From: Clostridia bacterium
GTDB lineage: Bacteria; Bacillota; Clostridia; Christensenellales; Aristaeellaceae
Length of the DNA stretch: 64,000 bases
NCBI GenBank assembly: GCA_017936375.1
Contig: JAGBFR010000025.1
Coordinates: 1-64,000, forward strand
Reading direction: 5' to 3'
Under the pieces are notes generated by a model. It had not been told where the DNA came from and made no database searches. It saw only the letters and a program-made list of their open reading frames with translations. Made by a program: the position numbers and the translations under genes. Positions 1 through 8,103 of the stretch are shown here, piece by piece (positions within the stretch are counted from its first letter, which is position 1; every line of letters starts with the position of its first letter).

Positions 1-66
1 AAGGTGTATGTATTCCCCGACAACCGCATTGAGATTGTTTACAAAGTCCATGACCTCTTTGAATAA
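1..66 (+). CDS. C-terminal tail of a probable large serine recombinase (partial)
   Basis: The frame is open from base 1 and stops at 64-66, giving the 21-residue tail KVYVFPDNRIEIVYKVHDLFE. Tails of the form VxVYPDNRIEIxxKFxDxF are typical of large serine recombinases of clostridial integrative elements (TnpX-like). The rest of the gene lies outside the window. It reads towards the truncated tyrosine integrase and is followed by a stem-loop terminator. In such elements the recombinase gene commonly lies next to the element end, so an attachment junction just beyond the terminator is plausible. The assignment rests on a short tail only. Confidence 0.45.
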   Translation, partial: KVYVFPDNRIEIVYKVHDLFE

Positions 67-1157
67 TTGAAGATACAAAAACGGAAAACCCAGGCTATCA
101 AATCTATCTTGGTAGCTTGGGTTTTCTGCTTTTCAGAATTATATTTTTTTGTCGTGTGCTTGACATACGGGTGTCGCAAGTCATGAAATCTCAGGTGTTC
201 CAGTCCCGCGTCTTTCAGGATTTTCTTATGGATGTTGACCACCGAGTCCGGGTGGTACATCTCGCCCGTTTTAGGTGATGGGAACATCCACGGGTTGCTG
301 GGGTGCTTCTGATGTTCTGCGACCAACAGCTCGACCGCGTCCTGCGGAATTGAGATTTTGCGAATGGAGTTTTCCGTTTTCGGACGGGTGATGTCTGGTT
401 CGCCCACATTGTTGCGTCCGGCCTGCTTGCTGACAGAGATGGTCTTATTTTCGATGTCCAAGTCTGTCCATTGGAGCGCGACCAGTTCACCTTTTCGCAG
501 ACCGCTGATGAGTTCGAGATAGAACATTGGCAAGACGCCGCGCTGCTCGGCAGCCGTCAGGTAGGACTTGATCTGCTCCGGCGGCAGGATTTTCATTTCG
601 TGCTTCGGAATTTTCGGCGGTACGCAGTCGTCCGCCGGATTTCGGACAATCAATCGCTCCTTAAACGCGCGGTCGAGGGCGTTGTGCAGCATCGTGTGGA
701 TGCCGTGAATCGTCGAGTCGCTGAGCCCCGGCTGCTTCCCCTTCTGCGCTTCGCGGAGCCGCCCGTGTTCCTGTAGGTCTTTGTAGAGCCATTGCAGGTC
801 GCGTCCAGTCAGTTTTTTCAGCGGAATATCTCCGAGGCGTGGTATGATATGCAATTCGATGCCGCGCCGGTAGTATTCGGCAGTCGAGAATCGCAGGTGT
901 GGCTTTGCGTATAGCTCATACCACGTTTGCAGCCATGTGCCGAGCGTGTACTCGTCTGCTCTCCGCACATCGACAGTTTCCGCTTCCGCAACTGCCTTCG
1001 CCAGCTTCTCTTTTACTTCTGCCTGTGTCTTGCCGAGGACGTTCTTAATCAGCCGCTTGCCGGTCTTTTCGTCATATCCGGCAGTGTAGCGCCCTTCCCA
1101 GCGTCCATCCTTGCGCTTTCGGATGTTGCCTTCCCCGTTTGCCCGATTCTTTGCCAC
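39..1157 (-). pseudogene. Tyrosine integrase truncated at its HxxR box
   Basis: This is a phage/ICE-type tyrosine recombinase. The likely start is GTG at 1157 (VAKNRANGEG) behind the ribosome site AAAGGAGGCACAGAC; an upstream ATG at 1211 adds an unlikely cysteine-rich leader. An AP2-like arm-binding region (GNIRKRKDGRWEGRY) and a SAM-like core-binding domain lead into the catalytic domain, where the first Arg (SGLRKGELVAL) and the HDLRH box (171-185) are present. After HDLRH the similarity stops and the reading continues as a lysine-rich tail that runs through the 85-125 stem-loop. The C-terminal His/Trp and nucleophilic Tyr are missing, so it should be catalytically dead. Insertion of another element at about 165-172 would explain this. 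Confidence 0.8.
85..125. terminator. Bidirectional stem-loop terminator
   Basis: Arms AAAACCCAGGCTA (85-97) and TAGCTTGGGTTTT (113-125) pair with one G-T wobble around a 15-base loop. A-rich and T-rich ends serve both strands. It lies between the recombinase tail and the integrase remnant. Confidence 0.75.
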
Positions 1158-1332
1158 GTCTGTGCCTCCTTTTCTTCGGTAGCACAAACAACTACCACAG
1201 AACCGGCACAAAGTCTACTGATTTTTTTGGAAGATCGGAATATTTTTACTCAGTTCCACACATATCAGAAATCCCTATTCTTTGTTTACTGCGGCGCAGT
1301 TTTTGCGTGTGCCAGCTGCATTTCTCTTTGCC

Positions 1333-2436
1333 TTATCCGTCGCTCCCATCCACGCCCAATGTCCGCAAAACGGTCTGCGCATAGACGCGAACAGAAAAAT
1401 CATTGGGGTGATTGATGCAGTTTCCGGTCAGCTCCAGATAGTGCTTCCCACGGGCGGTCATTTCCCGGAAAACAGAATGCACCGGCGCAATGCAGACACC
1501 TTCCAGCTCCGCCGCGATCTGATACAGCACGTCCTGCTGCGCGGGAAGCTGGTTGTTCTGAAAGCCTTTGATCTCCGGATTTGGGATCATGGGCGACACG
1601 AGCACAAACTCGCAGTCGGGGCATTCCTTACGTATGGTGCGTATAATCGAGAGAATTGCGCGCCGGTAATCCTCGGCGCTTTCCTGCATACTGTTCATAC
1701 CAAAGCCCAGCATGATCAGATCCGGCTTGCAGGGCGGAACGAGCTCCGCCGCATGTTCGACCCCCCACTGTACGGTGGAGCCGCCCGCGGCGCGGTTCGT
1801 TTTGATCACGTTGCTCTGCGGATAGCGAGCTTGCAACGCGTTCGTCACAAGCTCCGCCCATGCTGGCTGATACGGCGCGTGCCAGAGGGAAACATGATAT
1901 TCGCCCAGTGTCACCATATCGATGGCGCGCTCATTGCAGCCGCTGGCTTCCCAGCCGGCTGTGATGCTGTCGCCGTAAAATGTCAGATGAAAGTCTCCTC
2001 CCGCGCGCAGCTTTTCCATGCTGCGCGGAAGGCTCTCACCGCAAGCCTCCGGTTGAAATCCCGCCCATTTGTCTCTGTGCGTATAGGTCACGAGCGTCTG
2101 CCAGCGATAGACATCGGAAACGACCTCCATGTAGGCTTTTCCGCCCGACAGGCGGACCCAGGCTGTTTCCGGTACGCCGGTAAATGGCTTACAATACACG
2201 CTGCGCTCCAGATACGGGATGCGCGATGCCTCCGTGCGCACCAGCTGCCGCCCATTTGCGGTATAATCCCGCACCGGTTGGTAAAAAACACTTCCGTCAA
2301 ACGACGTGACTGACAAAATCTCCTCCGGCTGATACAGCAGTGTTCCGCCGGTCGGTCGCCCGTCTTTGTCGGCGGAAAAACAGACCGGCTCCCGATAGAC
2401 AAATGTCCCGTCCCAAATCGGCTGCAAAATCCCCAT
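1333..2436 (-). CDS. SGNH/GDSL-type esterase
   Basis: A 367-residue predicted hydrolase of the SGNH family, probably a carbohydrate or acetyl esterase. Block I FYGDSITAG carries the nucleophilic Ser, GFGMNSM is block III with the Asn, and GNCINHPNDF near the C-terminus supplies the block V His. The first ~145 residues form a beta-rich N-terminal domain seen in two-domain members of this family. No signal peptide is visible, so it is probably cytoplasmic. The ribosome site (CAGGAGGCATCCGTT) supports the ATG at 2436. It diverges from the histidine kinase gene at 2592, an arrangement common in sugar-uptake loci controlled by YesM/YesN systems, but no transporter is in the window. Confidence 0.8.
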   Translation of the reverse strand: MGILQPIWDGTFVYREPVCFSADKDGRPTGGTLLYQPEEILSVTSFDGSVFYQPVRDYTANGRQLVRTEASRIPYLERSVYCKPFTGVPETAWVRLSGGKAYMEVVSDVYRWQTLVTYTHRDKWAGFQPEACGESLPRSMEKLRAGGDFHLTFYGDSITAGWEASGCNERAIDMVTLGEYHVSLWHAPYQPAWAELVTNALQARYPQSNVIKTNRAAGGSTVQWGVEHAAELVPPCKPDLIMLGFGMNSMQESAEDYRRAILSIIRTIRKECPDCEFVLVSPMIPNPEIKGFQNNQLPAQQDVLYQIAAELEGVCIAPVHSVFREMTARGKHYLELTGNCINHPNDFSVRVYAQTVLRTLGVDGSDG

Positions 2437-2531
2437 AACGGATGCCTCCTGAAATTTTATGCGTTTATCATAGCAGACTCCGACAGCGGGAAAATTGTAC
2501 TTTTTTGATCTGTTTTTCGAAAGCTGCCACT

Positions 2532-2559
2532 TTGAATTTTTTCGTATTTTGTATATGAT
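2532..2559 (+). promoter_or_regulatory. Promoter of the histidine kinase gene
   Basis: TTGAAT (2532-2537), 16-base spacer, TATGAT (2554-2559), about 30 bases before the ATG at 2592. A TATGAT on the opposite strand (2467-2472) may serve the esterase. Confidence 0.5.
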
Positions 2560-2591
2560 AGAGAAAACGGCTCGAAAGGCGGATCTGTATC

Positions 2592-5042
2592 ATGAAAGTG
2601 CTGCACAGCTTTACCGCACGGATTCTCGCGATCATGGTGGCGCTGCTGCTTCTGTTCTGCGCAGTCAGTACACTGGCGTGGTATCGGAGCTTCACCCGCG
2701 AGGCGGTTGAGACCGCGCAGGCGCATCTGGATACGGTCATTGAAACGCTGAACGAAACGTTTGAAGAAAGCCTGCGCGAGATCGACTATACGACCGCGTT
2801 TATTTCCAACAAGGTCCGTTCCACGCAGAACAACTGCGTTGTGCAGTTTCTGACCGCGCAGGAGTCCAATGCGCAGATCGCCTCGTTACAGCAGGCGCGG
2901 AGCTATCTCTTCAACCGCTGCAACTTCAAGGCATATCTGAACGGCGTTTCCATCTACGGCTTCGACGGTCGTATCTGCACCTATGGGATCACAACGCCCT
3001 ATGACGAGGTTTTTCAGACGGAGTGGTTTTCCCAGATACAAAGCGGGCAGGCGGATGTCGTTTATCTAACGCCGCACGCATATACAAGCAAGCAGCCGTC
3101 GCCCAAAAGCAGCTACGTCTTTTCCATCGTCCGCCCGGTGCTGAACAACGGCACGATCATCGGCGTGATCAAGGCGGATGTGAAAAGCAGCCTTCTGGAA
3201 ACGATCTTTGACATTCAGGAAATGCAGGGCTATGCGCTGTATGTGTTTGACCGGGACACTGGCGAAGCCGTCTATGTGCCGGAGGGCGCGGACACTCTGC
3301 CGCTGACCCGTTTTCAGGATTCCGTCCCGCGCGGGCACGGAAGCTACACCGATCAGATCGGCGGCGCGGACTGTCTGGTCGTCTATACGACCTCTGAGAT
3401 TACACCCTGGCAGATCGTCGGCGTCGTCCGGCAGAATACGGTCATATCTGGCTTTTTACAGGTCCGAAACCGTATGCTGCTAATCGTCTTGCTTTGTGCG
3501 GCACTGTTTGCGGTCATCGCATTTGCGCTGGCGCACTATCTGACGAAGGATTTACGGAGGCTGACGCGCGCGGTGGAGCAGACCGGCGATGAGGCGCTGG
3601 AGCTTCCGATCCGTATCACCCGGCAGGACGAGGTCGGCATTCTGTATCAGCGCATCTGCGCCATGCTGGCGCGCATCCGCACCCTGATCACGAACATCCG
3701 CTGCGCCGAAGCGGAAAAGCGCACCTCCGAGATCGCGATGCTTTCCATGCAGATCAACCCGCATTTTCTCTATAACACCCTGCACACCATCAAGGTGCTT
3801 TCCATCATGCAGGGCGTTGAGAATATCCAGACGGTCACAGACGCGCTTTCCCGGATGATGCACCTCAATCTGGACACGCGGAAGCTCATCAGCGTTGCAG
3901 AGGAAGAAACCTATCTGCGGGACTATCTGCAAATTCAGCAATACCGGTACGCCGGCAAATTCACCTACAACATTTCCATCGAAGCGGAGGCAAAAGGACA
4001 TTTTCTGCCGAAGCTGCTCGTTGAGATGGATGGCTTCGCTGTCAACGAGGGCGTGATTGTCCTTGCTGCGACCAACCGCAAGGACATCCTTGACCCGGCG
4101 CTGCTGCGCGCGGGCCGCTTTGACCGGCAGATCACCGTCAATTACCCCGATGTGCGCGGCCGTGAGGCGATCCTGCGCGTGCATGCGAAGGATAAGCCGC
4201 TTGCCGACGACGTCGATCTGGCGAACATCGCCAAGCGCACGCCGTACTTTGCCGGCGCGGATCTGGAAAACATCATGAACGAGGCTGCGATCCTCTGCGC
4301 CCGCGAGGGGAAGGAGAAGATCACCGCCCGCCACCTGAACGACGCCATCGAGCGCGTGCAGATGGGTCCGGAGAAGAAGAGCCACATCGTCACCGACGAG
4401 GATAAGCGCCTTGTCGCCTGCCATGAGGCGGGTCATGCGATCGTCGGCGAGCTGCTGGACGGCTGTGACGATGTGCATCTGGTCACCATCATGCCGCGCG
4501 GCTCCTCCGGCGGCCATACGCTGCTGCTCCCGGAGAAGGAGAGCGACTTCACCACCCGCAGCCAGCTGCTGGACTTTGTGGCCATGGCGCTGGGCGGCTA
4601 TGCGGCCGAGCGTGTGGTGCTGGGCGAGGTATCCACCGGCGCGGGCAGCGACCTGCAGCGCGCGACGGATATCTGCCGCCGCATGGTCACCCAGTACGGC
4701 ATGAGCGACGATATGGGCCCGATCTATCTTGCCGGCGCGCACGACGAGGTCTTCCTCGGCCGCGACTACGGCCATCAGGACCGCATGTTCAGCGAGGACG
4801 TCGCCGCGCGCGTGGATGCCGAGGTGCAGCGCAAGATGAACGATGCGCTCAGCCGCGCTGTGAGCCTGCTCACCGAGAACAGGGAGAAGCTTGACGGCCT
4901 GACGGCGCTGCTCATCGAGCGTGAGACGATCGACAGGGCGCAGTTCACCGCATTCATGCGCGGCGAGCCCCTGCCCGAGACGGAGAAGGAGACCGCGAGT
5001 CTTGGCGCCACGGCGGGAGAGGAGACCGGCGCGAACGCGTAA
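2592..5042 (+). CDS. Chimeric ORF: YesM-type histidine kinase N-part fused to FtsH C-part
   Basis: The 816-residue frame joins two unrelated proteins. Residues 1 to ~473 are a sensor kinase: N-terminal membrane segment (~8-28), extracellular sensor region, second membrane segment (~293-315), HAMP, and the His_kinase box MQINPHFLYNTLHTIK with H391. At ...GHFLPK|LLVEMDGF (bases ~4008-4020) it switches, before the HATPase N-box, into the AAA module of FtsH: second region of homology (ATNRKDILDPALLRAGRFDRQ), zinc site HEAGH (611-615) and the M41 peptidase domain. The FtsH part lacks both membrane helices, Walker A and Walker B, and the kinase lacks its ATP-binding domain, so neither half should work. 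Both parents encode a similar string around AAGCTGCTCGT, which could have guided a recombination or an assembly error. Confidence 0.85.
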   Translation: MKVLHSFTARILAIMVALLLLFCAVSTLAWYRSFTREAVETAQAHLDTVIETLNETFEESLREIDYTTAFISNKVRSTQNNCVVQFLTAQESNAQIASLQQARSYLFNRCNFKAYLNGVSIYGFDGRICTYGITTPYDEVFQTEWFSQIQSGQADVVYLTPHAYTSKQPSPKSSYVFSIVRPVLNNGTIIGVIKADVKSSLLETIFDIQEMQGYALYVFDRDTGEAVYVPEGADTLPLTRFQDSVPRGHGSYTDQIGGADCLVVYTTSEITPWQIVGVVRQNTVISGFLQVRNRMLLIVLLCAALFAVIAFALAHYLTKDLRRLTRAVEQTGDEALELPIRITRQDEVGILYQRICAMLARIRTLITNIRCAEAEKRTSEIAMLSMQINPHFLYNTLHTIKVLSIMQGVENIQTVTDALSRMMHLNLDTRKLISVAEEETYLRDYLQIQQYRYAGKFTYNISIEAEAKGHFLPKLLVEMDGFAVNEGVIVLAATNRKDILDPALLRAGRFDRQITVNYPDVRGREAILRVHAKDKPLADDVDLANIAKRTPYFAGADLENIMNEAAILCAREGKEKITARHLNDAIERVQMGPEKKSHIVTDEDKRLVACHEAGHAIVGELLDGCDDVHLVTIMPRGSSGGHTLLLPEKESDFTTRSQLLDFVAMALGGYAAERVVLGEVSTGAGSDLQRATDICRRMVTQYGMSDDMGPIYLAGAHDEVFLGRDYGHQDRMFSEDVAARVDAEVQRKMNDALSRAVSLLTENREKLDGLTALLIERETIDRAQFTAFMRGEPLPETEKETASLGATAGEETGANA

Positions 5043-5048
5043 CTTAAG

Positions 5049-5074
5049 AGGCTGTCCTGACCGACAGCCTTTTT
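5049..5074 (+). terminator. Terminator after the ftsH part
   Basis: AGGCTGTC/GACAGCCT stem (5049-5056, 5063-5070) with a 6-base loop and a following T run, 7 bases after the stop codon. Confidence 0.85.
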
Positions 5075-5145
5075 CCCGTTTTCTGCGGCCGCATGGCGCG
5101 GCGGCAGACGGGCGGAAAGAGCAGGAAGAAAGCGAGGATCTGCCG

Positions 5146-6009
5146 ATGAATGCGCATATGTCGTCCCTGAAGGCCGATCTCCATCTGCATTCCACCGCCT
5201 CGGACGGCACGCTGACGCCGGCGGACGTCGTCCGTCTTGCGGCGAAGGAGGGGTATACCCTCATCGCGCTGACGGATCACGACAGCATGGACGGCGTGGC
5301 CGAGGCGATGGCCGAGGCACGCGCCTGCGGGGTGATGCTGATCCCCGGGGTGGAGCTCAGCTGCGGAGCGCAGCGGGAGATTCACATCCTCGGCTACGGC
5401 ATGGACCCGCAGGATGAGGCGCTTGCCGCCTTCTGCCGGGCACGGAGGGAGCAGCGCATCGCGCGCACACGGCGCATGGTTGATCTGCTTGCAGAGCATG
5501 GCGCGCCGGTCGCGTTTGAGCGGGTGGCGGAGCTTGCGCGCGGGGTGATGGGCCGGCCGCATGTGGCGCGCGCCCTCGTGGAGGCGGGGCATGTGACCTC
5601 GGTCTCCGAGGCGTTTGACCGCTATATCGGCACGGGGAAGTGCGCCTATGTTCCCAAGGAGGATGTGCGCGTCGCGGACGCTGTCCGGCTGATTCACGGG
5701 GCGGGCGGCGCAGCTGTGCTGGCCCATCCGATGGAGTTGAAGATGGGGGAAACGGCCCTTGCCTCCCTGATCGTGGAATGGAAATCGCAGGGGCTTGACG
5801 GCATCGAAGTCTGGCATCCGAGCGCGCAGAACAATCACGCCGCCTTCCTGCACAGGCTGGCGCGGGAGGAAGGGCTGCTTGTCACCGGCGGCAGCGATTT
5901 TCATGGACAGGATCTGCACGGCGGGCGCATCGGCGATGGGCTGGAGCGCTGGCGCGAGGTGCAGAGCGATGCGCAGCGCCTGATGGAGCGCATCCCGCGC
6001 GGCAGCTGA
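5146..6009 (+). CDS. PHP-domain phosphoesterase (YciV/TrpH-like)
   Basis: A 287-residue protein of the PHP metallo-phosphoesterase family. Members of this branch hydrolyse nucleoside 3',5'-bisphosphates (pAp) or act as 5'-3' exonucleases on short RNA. Metal-ligand motifs are visible in order: DLHLHSTASDG, LTDHDSMDG, PGVELSC, HILGYG, LAHP (~residue 200) and GSDFHG near the C-terminus. The ATG at 5146 fits the family's short N-terminus; the longer open frame upstream overlaps ftsH and is not supported. The next gene starts 37 bases downstream on the same strand. Confidence 0.85.
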   Translation: MNAHMSSLKADLHLHSTASDGTLTPADVVRLAAKEGYTLIALTDHDSMDGVAEAMAEARACGVMLIPGVELSCGAQREIHILGYGMDPQDEALAAFCRARREQRIARTRRMVDLLAEHGAPVAFERVAELARGVMGRPHVARALVEAGHVTSVSEAFDRYIGTGKCAYVPKEDVRVADAVRLIHGAGGAAVLAHPMELKMGETALASLIVEWKSQGLDGIEVWHPSAQNNHAAFLHRLAREEGLLVTGGSDFHGQDLHGGRIGDGLERWREVQSDAQRLMERIPRGS

Positions 6010-6046
6010 GCGGAAGGAAACACGAATCGACGACAAGGAGGCAGGC

Positions 6047-7555
6047 ATGCCGGGTATGACACAGGCGGGCTACAGGCCCCCGAAGATGGAGAAGCCTGCG
6101 CCGAAGAAGAGCGGCGCGCCCAAAAAGCATAAGAAAAAGAAGCGCCAGCGCATCAGCGGCGCGGCGATTGTCTCGCTCGTGATTCTGCTGGCGGCGGTGA
6201 TCATCGGCGCGGGGACGCTCTGGGTTTTTGCCCGAACGAATCCCTATCAGGACGTCTTTCTCCCGGGGACCTATCTTTCCGGCGAGATGCTCACGGGCCT
6301 GACCCGCGCGCAGGGCGAGGCGAAGCTGGCACAGATGACGGAGGCTTCCGTCGCCGGCTGGAGATTTGAGCTGGAATTTGAGGATACGACCTACACCCTC
6401 ACGGCGGAGGAATGCGGCCTCGCCGTCGACACTGCGGCGACGCTTGATCCTCTCTGGACGCCGGGGCGCGAGGGCGGCATGCTCGGCAGGCTTGCGGCGA
6501 TGATGAAGCTGCGCGTGGAGCCTGTGTTTGCCGAGCCCGTCGTAACCTATTCGATGGACGCGGCGGACGCCCTGCTGGAGACCGTGCGTCTTGCCGTCGA
6601 CCGTGACCCTGTGAATGCGGAGGTCTCCTTTGCGCCCGGTTCGAGCGAACCCTTTGCCTTTACCGACGACGCCCAGGGATTGAAGCTCGATACCGCGCCC
6701 GTGCGCGGCGCCATTGAGCGCGCGCTGGCGTCCATGGCCCCGGGCAGGATCATCCTTGAGCCGGAGCGCATCGCGCCCGCTGTGACGCGGGAGACGCTGG
6801 AGGAAGCCTGCGTGCTGCGCGGCCGCACGGTGCTGACGATTCAGGCTGACGAGGCGGCTGCGCAGAATATCGCGCTGGCCGCAGGAAAGCTCAATGGCGC
6901 GGTGATCGCGCCGGGAGAGACGCTCTCCTTTAACGATACGGTCGGCGCGCGCACGGCGCAGGCTGGCTATCTTGAGGCGGAGGAGGAGGCCTACGGCTTG
7001 GGCGCTGCCGGCGTGGGTGGCGGCGTGTGCGCCGTGTCCACCGCGCTGTATCAGGCGGCGCTGCTGGGCGATATCCCTGTTCAGGCGCGCAGCGCAGCCG
7101 TGCGACCGGTATCCTACAGCCCGATGGGGCAGGAGGCCGCCGTCTCCGGGCAGGGGCTGGATCTTGTGCTCGGCAATGACACAAAGACGCCGGTTTATCT
7201 GACCGCAAGGACGTATCCTGCGCAGGATGCGGAGGAAAAAGCAGGAACAAAGGCCGTCGTTGTCGAAATTCAACTGATCGGGGCTCCGCTCTCCTGCCGC
7301 TATGCGCTGGAAACGCAGGCACTTGAAACGGGCATGATCGAGGAGCCGCTGTATATCCGCGACCGCGATGGCGTCTACGCGACCTATACGGACGAGAAGG
7401 TCCCTGTCGGCGAGGGCGAACCGGGATATTCCGCGCTCGTGGAGCTCGTCAGCTTTGACGAGACGGGGAAGGAGACGGGGAGAACGACCGTCTCCGAGGA
7501 CAGCTATGCGCCGCTTCCGCCGACGATTTACGTCGGAGCAAAGGAACGGCAATAA
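6047..7555 (+). CDS. VanW-family membrane-anchored protein
   Basis: 502 residues. A very basic cytoplasmic N-terminus (KKHKKKKRQR) is followed by one membrane helix (~38-61), so the bulk is extracellular. The middle (~80-245) resembles the peptidoglycan-binding-like repeats that precede VanW domains, and ~275-400 is the VanW domain (GETLSFNDTVG, GVGGGVCAVSTALYQAAL, near-invariant Gly/Cys). The C-terminal ~100 residues are beta-rich and resemble a degenerate G5 region. VanW proteins occur in glycopeptide-resistance clusters and in many Clostridia as housekeeping envelope proteins of unknown biochemical role. No van genes are nearby, so resistance is not implied. Confidence 0.85.
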   Translation: MPGMTQAGYRPPKMEKPAPKKSGAPKKHKKKKRQRISGAAIVSLVILLAAVIIGAGTLWVFARTNPYQDVFLPGTYLSGEMLTGLTRAQGEAKLAQMTEASVAGWRFELEFEDTTYTLTAEECGLAVDTAATLDPLWTPGREGGMLGRLAAMMKLRVEPVFAEPVVTYSMDAADALLETVRLAVDRDPVNAEVSFAPGSSEPFAFTDDAQGLKLDTAPVRGAIERALASMAPGRIILEPERIAPAVTRETLEEACVLRGRTVLTIQADEAAAQNIALAAGKLNGAVIAPGETLSFNDTVGARTAQAGYLEAEEEAYGLGAAGVGGGVCAVSTALYQAALLGDIPVQARSAAVRPVSYSPMGQEAAVSGQGLDLVLGNDTKTPVYLTARTYPAQDAEEKAGTKAVVVEIQLIGAPLSCRYALETQALETGMIEEPLYIRDRDGVYATYTDEKVPVGEGEPGYSALVELVSFDETGKETGRTTVSEDSYAPLPPTIYVGAKERQ

Positions 7556-7594
7556 CCATGAATAACAAGGCCGAAAGGCAAGGAGGATATCACG

Positions 7595-7978
7595 ATGGAA
7601 AAGATTTGCTTTAAGACGGCGAAGGGACCGGCGGCTGTCGGCCCGTACAATACGGCTGTGATCTACGGCGACACCATCTATCTCAGCGGCATGATCGGCA
7701 TCGATCCCGCCGTGCAGAAGCCCGTTGAGGGCGGTACCCTCGCTCAGGCGAAGCAGGTGTTTGAGAATCTGGTCACGGTGCTGGGCGAGCTGGGCGCGAC
7801 GATGGACGACGTGCTCAAGACGACCGTTTATCTGACGGACATCGGCGAGTTCGCCGAGGTCAATAAGATCTACGCCGAGTATTTTGCGCCGAATTTTCCG
7901 GCGCGCACCTGCGTGGAGGTATCCAAGCTCCCGATGGGCCTGTCCATCGAGGTCGAGTGCATTGTGCGCAAGCCCTGA
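7595..7978 (+). CDS. ridA: RidA family 2-iminobutanoate/2-iminopropanoate deaminase
   Basis: A 127-residue YjgF/YER057c/UK114 protein of full family length. RidA hydrolyses reactive enamines/imines made by PLP enzymes such as threonine dehydratase, protecting other PLP enzymes from 2-aminoacrylate. The signature near the C-terminus (FPARTCVEVSKLPMGLSIEVECIV) contains the substrate-binding Arg (R105 in E. coli numbering) and the conserved Glu. The ATG follows AAGGAGGATATCACG. It acts in the cytosol as a trimer in characterised relatives. Confidence 0.93.
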   Translation: MEKICFKTAKGPAAVGPYNTAVIYGDTIYLSGMIGIDPAVQKPVEGGTLAQAKQVFENLVTVLGELGATMDDVLKTTVYLTDIGEFAEVNKIYAEYFAPNFPARTCVEVSKLPMGLSIEVECIVRKP

Positions 7979-8103
7979 TTGAATCTGCCTGACAACCCGA
8001 TGACCCGGAGCGGCCGTCGGGCTGATTTGCTGTATCCCTTTCCTGAAAGAGGACGGGGAAGACGATGACGGACGATTATAGAGAAAAGGAAGCGTGTTGA
8101 GCA

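Noticed and set aside
6047-7555. Glycopeptide resistance locus because of VanW
   Set aside because: No vanHAX, vanRS or vanY genes nearby; VanW-domain proteins are common housekeeping envelope proteins in Clostridia.
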